Source of the DNA: Veillonellaceae bacterium
GTDB lineage: Bacteria; Bacillota; Negativicutes; Veillonellales; Veillonellaceae
NCBI GenBank assembly: GCA_900765165.1
Contig: CAAFQR010000212.1
Location: 1 to 37,330 of the forward strand
DNA: 37,330 nt
Reading direction: 5' to 3'
This document shows positions 26,227-33,370 of this stretch, piece after piece. The notes under the pieces are model-generated. The model made no database searches and was not told where the DNA came from. It worked only from the letters and a program-made list of their open reading frames with translations. Numbering within the stretch: the stretch's first letter is position 1; every line of letters starts with the position of its first letter. The translations under genes were made by a program, and so were the position numbers.

Positions 26227-26262
26227 TGAGCAGTCTCGTCAAGAGACTGCTCATATTTTTTT
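26227..26262 (+). terminator. Intrinsic terminator of fba
   Basis: A perfect hairpin TGAGCAGTCTC (26227-26237)/GAGACTGCTCA (26243-26253) is followed by a run of seven T residues at 26256-26262. Confidence 0.9.
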
Positions 26263-26319
26263 GCCCAAAACGCAAATTATGTATACATGAGTTGTATAGC
26301 TTAGTTTTTCAAACTTTCA

Positions 26320-26348
26320 TTGACACCTTTCGATGTGTTTGTTATAAT
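26320..26348 (+). promoter_or_regulatory. Consensus sigma-70 promoter of the ZTP riboswitch transcript
   Basis: TTGACA (26320-26325), 17-nt spacer and TATAAT (26343-26348), both perfect hexamers. The start would be near 26355, just before the aptamer. Confidence 0.9.
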
Positions 26349-26368
26349 CAAGCCATAATTTACAGCGA

Positions 26369-26440
26369 CAGGTAATGCTGACGGATCAAGTGGAATCAAC
26401 CACGTGTATTGCCTGCCGGGAACAGCCGACCGTCTGGGCA
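26369..26440 (+). promoter_or_regulatory. ZTP (pfl-type) riboswitch
   Basis: P1 pairs CAGGTAAT (26369-26376) with ATTGCCTG (26408-26415). P2 is GTGG-AATCAA-CCAC (26390-26403), with TGACGGA before it. The 3' domain GCCGACCGTCTGGGC (26425-26439) matches the conserved second half of known ZTP aptamers such as that of Fusobacterium. The 3' strand is shared with a terminator, the classical ON switch: ZTP/ZMP binding should prevent termination. Confidence 0.88.
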
Positions 26441-26470
26441 GAAGAGTGCTCAGACGGTTTTCGTCATTTT
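26430..26470 (+). terminator. Terminator of the ZTP riboswitch
   Basis: CCGTCTG (26430-26436) pairs with CAGACGG (26451-26457), with GGC/GCT inside. TTTTCGTCATTTT follows. The 5' strand is part of the aptamer's 3' domain, making the two structures mutually exclusive. Confidence 0.82.
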
Positions 26471-26506
26471 ATAGGCATTCTTCTTCATTTCAGAAAGGAT
26501 GATACT

Positions 26507-27763
26507 ATGAGAAATCGTTGGCTTATTGCTTTGTCGGCTATTGGCATTCACATCTGTATCGGCAGTGTGTATGCATGGAGCGTATTGACGCGTCCTATTA
26601 TGGCGGCTATGGGTTGGAGTTTGAAGGAAACAACCTGGACGTTCTCCCTTGCAATTTTGTTCCTTGGCTTGTCCGCCGGTCTCTTAGGTGGCTTTGCTGA
26701 AAAGATTGGCCCTAAGAAAAGCGGTTTGCTTTCTACGTTGTTTTTCGGTATTGGCATGATTGGTACCTCTTACGCCTTAACGGCTCACAGCTTGGATTTA
26801 TTGTACGTGTTCTATGGCGTTATCGGCGGTATCGGCCTCGGCATTGGCTACATTACGCCGGTGTCCACCCTCGTTAAATACTTCCCGCGCAACCGTGGCT
26901 TTGCAACAGGCCTCGCTATCATGGGCTTCGGCTTCGCTGCTCTTATCGCCGGTCCGTTAATGCAAAAATTAACCGTCGCTTACGGCTTAATCGATACGTT
27001 CCGCATTCTTGGCGTTGCGTACATCATCATCATGGCCCTTTCGTCCTTGTACTTAAAACCGCCGGTAGCTTCTGAAACGACAGCTGACCCGGTTAAAGCA
27101 CATCGCGCCGCTGCTATTTTGAATCGTGGCATGAGCCTTCGCGATGCAACTCGCACCTGGCAGTTCGCCGCTTTATGGTGGGTATTCTTCATCAACATCA
27201 CCTGCGGCATTGGTCTCTTGGCCGTAGCGTCCCCGATGGCACAGGAAGTTGTTGGCATGTCCGCTGGTCAGGCTGCTTCCATGGTTGGTATCATCGGTCT
27301 CTTGAACGGCTTAGGTCGTATCGGCTGGTCCACCGTTTCCGATTATCTCGGTCGTGGGCTTACGTACGCACTCTTCTTCTTACTTGAAATCATCGCCTTC
27401 GCTTTATTGGCGCACACTACTGGTTCCGTTATGTTCCAGATTCTCGTATTCGCTATCATCACTTGCTACGGCGGTGGCTTCGCTTGCATGCCGGCTTACC
27501 TTAGCGACTTGTTCGGCACCAAACAGCTCAGCGCTATTCACGGTCGCGTATTAACCGCTTGGGGCTTCGCTGGTATTGCTGGTCCTACCCTCGTGTCCTT
27601 CCTTCGTGAAAGCACTTCCGGTTACAGCATTACCCTCTACGTATTCGCTGGTTTGTTCGTACTCAACTTCATCGTTGCCCTCGTATTGAAATTCGCTGGG
27701 CAGACGAAACATTACGAAGCTGAAATTACCAGCACCAACGACGTAAAAGCAACGGCTAACTAA
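26507..27763 (+). CDS. OFA-family MFS transporter (oxalate/formate antiporter type)
   Basis: This 418-residue, 12-helix inner-membrane carrier begins MRNRWLIALSAIGIHICIGS and continues VYAWSVLTRPIM, the OFA family hallmark. Also present are the helix 2-3 loop FAEKIGPKKSG, GIGLGIGYITPVSTLVKYFP in helix 4-5, and a second-half GRIGWSTVSDYLG. AAAGGAT lies 6 nt before the ATG at 26507; upstream in-frame codons lie inside the riboswitch and are not used. Control by a ZTP riboswitch points to a substrate tied to one-carbon or purine metabolism, such as formate. That substrate is inference. Confidence 0.88.
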   Translation: MRNRWLIALSAIGIHICIGSVYAWSVLTRPIMAAMGWSLKETTWTFSLAILFLGLSAGLLGGFAEKIGPKKSGLLSTLFFGIGMIGTSYALTAHSLDLLYVFYGVIGGIGLGIGYITPVSTLVKYFPRNRGFATGLAIMGFGFAALIAGPLMQKLTVAYGLIDTFRILGVAYIIIMALSSLYLKPPVASETTADPVKAHRAAAILNRGMSLRDATRTWQFAALWWVFFINITCGIGLLAVASPMAQEVVGMSAGQAASMVGIIGLLNGLGRIGWSTVSDYLGRGLTYALFFLLEIIAFALLAHTTGSVMFQILVFAIITCYGGGFACMPAYLSDLFGTKQLSAIHGRVLTAWGFAGIAGPTLVSFLRESTSGYSITLYVFAGLFVLNFIVALVLKFAGQTKHYEAEITSTNDVKATAN

Positions 27764-27791
27764 AACTACGTAGTAGCCTAATACTTAGTAC

Positions 27792-27872
27792 AAAAAAATG
27801 TCATCAGTCATCTTCTGTAGTGTCTGTAAGCACAGGCATTAAACACTGGAAGATCACTGATGACATTTTTTT
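27792..27872. terminator. Long bidirectional terminator
   Basis: AAAAAAATGTCATCAGT (27792-27808) pairs with ACTGATGACATTTTTTT (27856-27872), and ATCTTC/GAAGAT and AGTGT/ACACT extend the stem inward. It has T-runs in both directions, between the plus-strand transporter and the minus-strand 27972 gene. Confidence 0.88.
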
Positions 27873-27971
27873 AGAAACAGGATAGTACTGATGTGTAACA
27901 ACATCATAAATTTGATAATGTCCATCTTTTACAATTATTATAATTGGTATCTGACTATTTAGTCTTTTCAA

Positions 27972-28400
27972 CTACAGCCACTTCCGTAAGGCTATAGCCC
28001 ATATAATCAGACCACCGATTGTTTCAATGCTTTCTATAGTAAGACCGTCCCAATGATACGCCATTAATGAGGCCGCCTGACGAATAAATGCCACATACCG
28101 TTTCCACTTAGTAAGATCTTTAAGACCATTTTCTCCTATTGTTTCGCTAAATACACGTTGATAGGCACGAATATGTACTTTAGCTACAATATAAGAAACC
28201 ATAGAAAAAACTATAAGTCCAATAAATACAACTAACTCTTCTAGAGCAAGAGGAATACATTTAACAACCAAATCATCAATAATACAAATAGTAATAAAAA
28301 GAAAAGAGCCTATTATAAAACATATACAAGTAGAAAGCATTCTAAGAGATGGTGCTTCTTTTTCTGCACTGTTCTTAATCCAATCTATAATACTTTTCAT
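27972..28400 (-). CDS. Small integral membrane protein, family not recognised
   Basis: This 142-residue protein has hydrophobic segments at about residues 24-42, 52-72 and 126-140 and basic loops (RAYQRVFSETIGENGLKDLT). Base composition and codons are clearly more AT-rich than in neighbours (many ATA, AAA, TTA), which may mark transferred DNA. The ribosome site is weak (GAGGAAG about 12 nt before the ATG). I do not recognise a family. Confidence 0.5.
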   Translation of the reverse strand: MKSIIDWIKNSAEKEAPSLRMLSTCICFIIGSFLFITICIIDDLVVKCIPLALEELVVFIGLIVFSMVSYIVAKVHIRAYQRVFSETIGENGLKDLTKWKRYVAFIRQAASLMAYHWDGLTIESIETIGGLIIWAIALRKWL

Positions 28401-28614
28401 TTTTTCTTATCTTCCTCGTTCTCTTCATCGGATTGCTTTGCGGGAATTGCTTCATATTCAATACCTATACTATAATGTTGTAGCTTAATTACCGCAAATC
28501 GTGATATACCCAGTATTTTCTTAATGCATAGAATCTCAAACTATGGTAGAATTAAAGATGATTTTATTATATGCGTTGTACTTTACGGGTACACTGGTTG
28601 GGAGTTCTTTATAA

Positions 28615-30174
28615 ATGGCAAATAGATTTTTGCAAGGTACATTGATACTGACCATTGCAGGCTTTGTTGTTAAGGCTATCGGCAGTATTAACTGGATCTT
28701 GTTATCACGCGTACTTGGCGGGGAAGGTATCGGTATTTACCAGATGGCATTCCCCATTTATTTATTATTATTGCAAGTTTCCAGTGCCGGTATTCCCATT
28801 GCGATTTCCATCGTAACGGCAGAAAAGCTCGCTAAGAATGATTTCAAAGGAGCCCAAAAGGTCTTCAAGTTATCCTTTAATCTCCTCTTCGTTACCGGTC
28901 TTATCTGTAGTATTCTCATGTATTTTGGCGCCGATTGGCTCATTGCATCGAAGTACATCATCGATAGCCGCGCGTACTTATCGTTAATCGCGTTGTCGCC
29001 AGCCATCTTCTTCGTAACGCTTATCTCCTGCTATCGCGGGTATTTACAGGGCTGGCAGCTCATGACGCCAACCGCCGTAAGCCAGATTGTGGAACAGTTA
29101 CTCCGCGTTGTGGTTATGCTTGGCGCCGGGTACTTGCTCTTCCCATACGGCCTTGATAAAGCCGCCGGCGGCGCTAGCTTAGGTGCTGGTATTGGTGCCT
29201 TTGGTGCGTTGTTAGTCTTGATGTATTACTACTATCGATTACCCAAAGCGCCGGCTGATGCATCACTACAGCCGTTGGAACAAGAATCGGCAGGTTCTAT
29301 TATCACGCGCTTAATCAAATTGGCGATTCCAATTTCCTTGGCCAGCGTTATGTTGCCCTTAGTGGCTAACTTGGACTTGTTCATCGTACCTCGTCGGTTA
29401 GAGGTAGCCGGCTTCTCCACTGCGCAAGCAACGGAGTTATTCGGTTATTTAACCGGTATGGCGGTGCCGCTCATCAACTTGGCTACGATTATTACTGCTG
29501 CGTTAGCAACGAGCTTGGTGCCGGCGATTTCCAATGCGAACTCGCTTAAGGATACAAAGGAAGTGTTCTACCGCACGGCCGGTGCCATGCGTATTACCTT
29601 TATGGCAACGGTACCGTTTACGTTGATGCTTTATGTGTTAGCTGAACCGGTTGTAACAGTTATCTACAATGCGCCGAAAGCCGCACAGGCAACGCAGATT
29701 TTGGCTATTGCCATTTTCTTCTTAGGCCTCCATCAGGTAACAACCGGTATTTTACAAGGCTTAGGCCGTCCGACCTTACCGGTTATTAACATGGGGATTG
29801 CCGCTATTTGTAAGGTTATCTTAAACTGGAATTTAGCCGCTTTACCGTGGCTCGGCATTGCCGGTGCATCCTATGCAACGGTAGCCGATATTGGGGTCGC
29901 TGCGCTTTTGAATCTGATCTGGATAAAACGCTACACCGGTTACTTCTTGGATTTCTCGCTGTTATGGAAGAACATTGTCAGCGCCTTGATTATGGGTGTG
30001 GCTATGTACTTCATTTATCCGGAATTACCACCGGTGCTGACTACGTTTGTTAATATGTGTATTACCGCTATTATTGGTGGCGTGCTCTATGTGATTATCA
30101 TGTTTGCGCTTAAAGGGTTGGATAAACATGATGCGGAAAGAATGCCGCTTGTCGGCAAATTTTTCCGCCGTTAG
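28615..30174 (+). CDS. SpoVB/YtgP-type MOP-superfamily flippase
   Basis: This 519-residue protein has about 14 hydrophobic helices and the SpoVB-like start LQGTLILTIAGFVVKAIGSI with LSRVLGGEGIGIYQMAFPIY. RGYLQGWQLMTPTAVSQIVE and GILQGLGRPTLPVINM are also family-typical. Relatives move lipid-linked cell-wall precursors across the membrane (YtgP is a lipid II flippase candidate); a Negativicute does not need a sporulation role. The ATG at 28615 has GGGAG about 11 nt upstream. The last ten codons (MPLVGKFFRR) form one arm of E5. Confidence 0.82.
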   Translation: MANRFLQGTLILTIAGFVVKAIGSINWILLSRVLGGEGIGIYQMAFPIYLLLLQVSSAGIPIAISIVTAEKLAKNDFKGAQKVFKLSFNLLFVTGLICSILMYFGADWLIASKYIIDSRAYLSLIALSPAIFFVTLISCYRGYLQGWQLMTPTAVSQIVEQLLRVVVMLGAGYLLFPYGLDKAAGGASLGAGIGAFGALLVLMYYYYRLPKAPADASLQPLEQESAGSIITRLIKLAIPISLASVMLPLVANLDLFIVPRRLEVAGFSTAQATELFGYLTGMAVPLINLATIITAALATSLVPAISNANSLKDTKEVFYRTAGAMRITFMATVPFTLMLYVLAEPVVTVIYNAPKAAQATQILAIAIFFLGLHQVTTGILQGLGRPTLPVINMGIAAICKVILNWNLAALPWLGIAGASYATVADIGVAALLNLIWIKRYTGYFLDFSLLWKNIVSALIMGVAMYFIYPELPPVLTTFVNMCITAIIGGVLYVIIMFALKGLDKHDAERMPLVGKFFRR

Positions 30175-30582
30175 GCGGCCGTCTCACTTGTATGCGGCTT
30201 GGTATGGTAGCCTGTACGGGCATTGTGCCATAAGCGTGTGCCCGCTCGGGTCGGCACGCAGGGGTACGTATTCCTTTGAACTGTTAAAATTTTAGGTCCG
30301 CTGTGTGGAACGCATAAGGCTCACCACGTAGCTTCTCGACTGTCGCTGTCGCAAGGTCTTCGAAGTCTACGTGGTGAGCCTTATTTCACGTTTCCGCTGT
30401 TTTAGCGGCTCTTAAAATTTTAACAGTTCTTTTCGGTTTTGCCGTTTTCCCTGCGGGCGCCGGCCCGTTCGGTACACTTTTCGCTCTAGGCACTTTGTCC
30501 ATACAGGCTTCCCCTACCCGCGCCGGAAGCAAGTGTGCTCCGGCTCGCACTATCCGGCGGGGCAAATTTGCCGATAAGCGGC
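30144..30582. repeat. Fold-back element E5 behind the flippase gene
   Basis: The left arm starts inside the gene, with GCCGCTTGTCGGCAAATTT (30144-30162). Its inverted copy AAATTTGCCGATAAGCGGC (30564-30582) differs at one position. Next come TAGCCTGTACGGGCATT/TTGTCCATACAGGCT (about 30208-30224 and 30495-30509) and a perfect GAACTGTTAAAATTTTA (30278-30294)/TAAAATTTTAACAGTTC. The apical stem is AAGGCTCACCACGTAG/CTACGTGGTGAGCCTT. The 35-nt core is 30332-30366. Confidence 0.88.
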
Positions 30583-30609
30583 TTGGGGAGAAGAGATGGC
30601 GGATTCGGG

Positions 30610-30640
30610 TGCCTGTTGCTTCGCTCCAGGCAAGCGATTA
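30610..30640 (+). repeat. Small covarying hairpin repeat beside DUF1638 stop
   Basis: Hairpin TGCCT (30610-30614)/AGGCA (30628-30632) with loop GTTGCTTCGCTCC, followed by AGCGATTAG and the convergent gene's stop at 30647. The layout is the same as at 11762-11800, but the stem is TGCCT/AGGCA instead of TGCCG/CGGCA. Confidence 0.6.
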
Positions 30641-30644
30641 GTGT

Positions 30645-31301
30645 TTACTGGTCAGCTTTTAGTATTCTAAAGTCGTCGTCAAATTGTCTTTTAGCGACTT
30701 TTTTTAGTATGCCGTATTCGCCTTTTAGGTATTGGAGTGTGCCGCCCAGTAGGTTTACGAGTGGCATTATGTAGTCTTCTACGGGTTTGGTGTCGTAGGT
30801 TCCGGTATCGATGATGTAGAAGTCGGTGAAGCCGGTGTAGATTTGTTTGAGGTATTCTTCAGCGTAGCCACGTCCTTTTTTAGTAGCCAGTGTTTCTAGG
30901 TCTAATGAGGATCGTTTCATGTATTCTGCCCAGCTTTTGGTAAGGTAGATGCTGTTTAGCGGTCTGTTCAGGTTTTTTAGGGAGTCTGTACTGAGGAGGA
31001 CGTCTAGGCAGTCTCGTGTTTTTGGGATGTTTATTTCACCACGGCGAGCAATGAGGCCTGCAGTACCACCGCCGCAGCCGGATGGCAGGACGACGATGCG
31101 GGTGGCATCGGTAAGTTGGTCGATGGTCTGTTGCAGGTAGCATTTGAGTTCTGCCGGGTCGCGGTGAATTTCGTCGGGCAGGTATACGACGTTATATGTG
31201 TCGGCGGTGCCGGCTTGTTGCAGGGCTGCTTCTAGTTCACAGGCTAGGGTCGGGCAGCACAGTATATATTCGGTTGTGTTGTTTTTTATCGCATTAGCCA
31301 T
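30645..31301 (-). CDS. DUF1638-like protein
   Basis: This 218-residue soluble protein shows the DUF1638 pattern: YILCCPTLACELEAAL near the start, VVYLPDEIHRDPAELKCYLQ, then VVLPSGCGGGTAGLIARRG and PKTRDCLDVLLSTDSL. The Cys residues in CC, GCGGG and DC are candidates for metal or cofactor contact. Some family members occur near corrinoid methyltransferase genes; the reaction is unknown. The ATG at 31301 overlaps the end of the WG-repeat gene by 16 nt, so the two are co-translated. Confidence 0.7.
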   Translation of the reverse strand: MANAIKNNTTEYILCCPTLACELEAALQQAGTADTYNVVYLPDEIHRDPAELKCYLQQTIDQLTDATRIVVLPSGCGGGTAGLIARRGEINIPKTRDCLDVLLSTDSLKNLNRPLNSIYLTKSWAEYMKRSSLDLETLATKKGRGYAEEYLKQIYTGFTDFYIIDTGTYDTKPVEDYIMPLVNLLGGTLQYLKGEYGILKKVAKRQFDDDFRILKADQ

Positions 31302-32890
31302 AACATATTCCCCATCGGTACTACGAAGTCAAGATCATCATATTGCGGCGTTACGAGCCACTGGCCTTTGTCATTCATGATGCCCCATTTGCCGCTGACT
31401 TTGACAGCTGTGTAGGGTCCGTAGAAGTTGGACACGGCTTGTACTTTGTCGGTCTTGGCTTCATAGATGACTTTACCTGTTAGGTCAATCAGTTTGTAGC
31501 CGCTGAAACCATCGCCCAGGAGTTTATCGCCATTTACCCAAGCGACGCCGTTATCGTTGTAATAGCTATGTTCAACGTCATCGGATAGGCGGAACATTTC
31601 CTTACGAGTTGGGTCGATGGCATAGACGCGCCATTCATTGCCGGATTTGGCGGAGATATATTGATGGCCCCAGAAGCTGATGTCTTTGTACAAGAACGGC
31701 AGTACTTCTTTGCCATCCAGGTAGTTATAAACGCCGCGAAGGTCGGTGGTTTTATTCATGAGGGCAATGTACGGATCGGCTAAGGTTAAGTTCTCGTATT
31801 TGTAGTCGCCAAAGGGGATGACAAATTCGCCCTTCCGATTGATGACGCCAAGTTGGTTGTCGTTTTCTACAATGGTGCCGAAGTATTGCATGGGGTACAC
31901 ATGGTCCCATTTGCTGTTGGCAATAACTTTGCCGTCCAGGTCAATGTAACCGCGTTTAACACCATCACGAGTCAAGTTAACGCCATATACGTAGTGATGG
32001 CTGCCATCGTACCACGGGCCCCAATCATCCCAGAAGAACGGGCCATTACCGGTGCCGATGCCAATAGACCAGTCGCCACCACCTAAACCAATGGCAATGC
32101 CTGCTACAGCGCCAAGGAAGTTAAAGCCCCCTGTTTTGCGCTGCGTTTCCGCTAAGCCGCCGCGATAGGGCTGCACTGAATCGGCTTCAACGGTGAATAG
32201 CTCTTGCCCTGTCCCATCAATGGCGACGATTTTCCCCTTCTGGTTCTTTACGAAGGCACGATTTTGACTAAATTCCGTAAGTACGCTCTTAAACTGCGGC
32301 GCTATCACCTGCTGGCCGTCGTTGTTTTCGAAGCCCCACAATTTAGTCTTATCGTTCTTTACCGGCAAATACGAGTCAGACGGATACACAGTGGCTGCCG
32401 GGGTTGCTTTCGGTGTATACGTTGCATAAACGGCTGTAGGAGCCGCATTCTTGTCCTTTGAAATAAAAAGCAAGCGCTGTCCTTTAGGTCCTTGCTGTAC
32501 GGTCTTATAGGTTGGTTCTACGATAAACTGCCCCTTATCGTCGATAGCGCCATAACCGGTTTTCGTTTTTACAACGGCCAAGACCGGTGTCATGTCTTCT
32601 TTTGTGGTCGCTTCCGTAGCTACCTGAGGCTGAGCACCTGACTGCGATGCAACTCCCGACTGCTCTGCCAATGTGGTCTGTTCTTTATTGGTAAGGCCAT
32701 AAAAAGCCGGTGCTTTAACACTATTGGCATAGGTAGCTCCATCGAAACTGGATTCCGCGCCTTGTGGTATTACATCGTATTGCTCACTAACAGTGGCACC
32801 GACCGTAGAAATCCCCATAGCCGCCACACAGGCTAACGCCAAAACGGTACGACGCCAACGAGTCGTTTTTTGTGATTGGTTAGTTTTCAT
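31286..32890 (-). CDS. Exported WG-repeat protein
   Basis: This 534-residue protein has a Sec signal (residues 1-30, basic then VLALACVAAMGISTVGA). A Gln/Thr/Ser-rich linker follows, then at least six WG-type repeats, each around GYGAIDDKGQFIVEP, LGVINRKGEFVIPFGDYKYE or KWGIMNDKGQWLVTPQYD. A Gly/Trp-rich stretch near residues 265-300 is unusual. WG repeats form a beta-rich, probably ligand- or protein-binding surface. The start at 32890 follows GGAGGGTGAGG. A DUF1638-like gene overlaps its 3' end. Confidence 0.85.
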   Translation of the reverse strand: MKTNQSQKTTRWRRTVLALACVAAMGISTVGATVSEQYDVIPQGAESSFDGATYANSVKAPAFYGLTNKEQTTLAEQSGVASQSGAQPQVATEATTKEDMTPVLAVVKTKTGYGAIDDKGQFIVEPTYKTVQQGPKGQRLLFISKDKNAAPTAVYATYTPKATPAATVYPSDSYLPVKNDKTKLWGFENNDGQQVIAPQFKSVLTEFSQNRAFVKNQKGKIVAIDGTGQELFTVEADSVQPYRGGLAETQRKTGGFNFLGAVAGIAIGLGGGDWSIGIGTGNGPFFWDDWGPWYDGSHHYVYGVNLTRDGVKRGYIDLDGKVIANSKWDHVYPMQYFGTIVENDNQLGVINRKGEFVIPFGDYKYENLTLADPYIALMNKTTDLRGVYNYLDGKEVLPFLYKDISFWGHQYISAKSGNEWRVYAIDPTRKEMFRLSDDVEHSYYNDNGVAWVNGDKLLGDGFSGYKLIDLTGKVIYEAKTDKVQAVSNFYGPYTAVKVSGKWGIMNDKGQWLVTPQYDDLDFVVPMGNMLWLMR

Positions 32891-32932
32891 AGTCCTCACC
32901 CTCCTCATAAAAATCTAAGTATTATTGATTTA

Positions 32933-32961
32933 ATTATATACTAACTATTTTCTATCCTCAA
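32933..32961 (-). promoter_or_regulatory. Promoter of the WG-repeat/DUF1638 operon
   Basis: On the minus strand: TTGAGG (32961-32956), 17-nt spacer, TATAAT (32938-32933). Confidence 0.7.
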
Positions 32962-33047
32962 TTCGCAACTTTAGAAATTAACAAATCAAGCACTTGATAA
33001 AACACATTCCCCAAAACTCTGAGATGCATAGCAACATCTCCCCCCTG

Positions 33048-33368
33048 CTTCAGTATATTAGTCTGTACGGTACTGAGGAAGCCAATATCAAGTATACCGA
33101 ATGTGGCGTCGTACGCATGGAGTACTAAAATATCGGTATGAAGTGTTTAAATTTTATACATACTAAATACAGCGATACGTAAACGAGGACTTGACTTGTA
33201 GAATTCGATGGCCTTGCGCAAGCAACAGCCGAGAATCTACGAGTCAAGTCCTCGTATTATATGAGTTCAATATAAAATTTCAACACTTCTTCCGACAAGT
33301 ACCTAGCGTGACACCACGTTCGGAAGACAAGATATGGCACTATGTCCGTACAGGCTAAGATACTAAGC
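33048..33368. repeat. Fold-back element E6 behind the GH2 gene
   Basis: Outer arms CTTCAGTATATTAGTCTG (33048-33065) and the complement of CTTAGTATCTTAGCCTG (33367-33351) pair imperfectly. GAAGTGTTTAAATTTTATA (about 33140-33158) pairs with TATAAAATTTCAACACTTC. The apical stem is ACGAGGACTTGACT-GTAG with one G-T wobble. The core, read on the minus strand, is 33236-33202. Its right end is 3 nt from the stop of the GH2 gene. A copy of coding sequence is at best decayed here. Confidence 0.8.
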
Positions 33369-33370
33369 CT

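Noticed and set aside
26375..26506. 44-codon N-terminal extension of the OFA transporter
   Set aside because: It lies inside the ZTP riboswitch and terminator; the ATG at 26507 has the ribosome site and the family start.
332..33368. Fold-backs as integron attC sites or a cassette array
   Set aside because: Elements are much longer than attC, lack the RYYYAAC/GTTRRRY ends, occur behind genes in both orientations and no integrase is present.
198..33368. CRISPR array
   Set aside because: Repeats are dispersed over kilobases, in both orientations, without regular spacers, and no cas gene is present.
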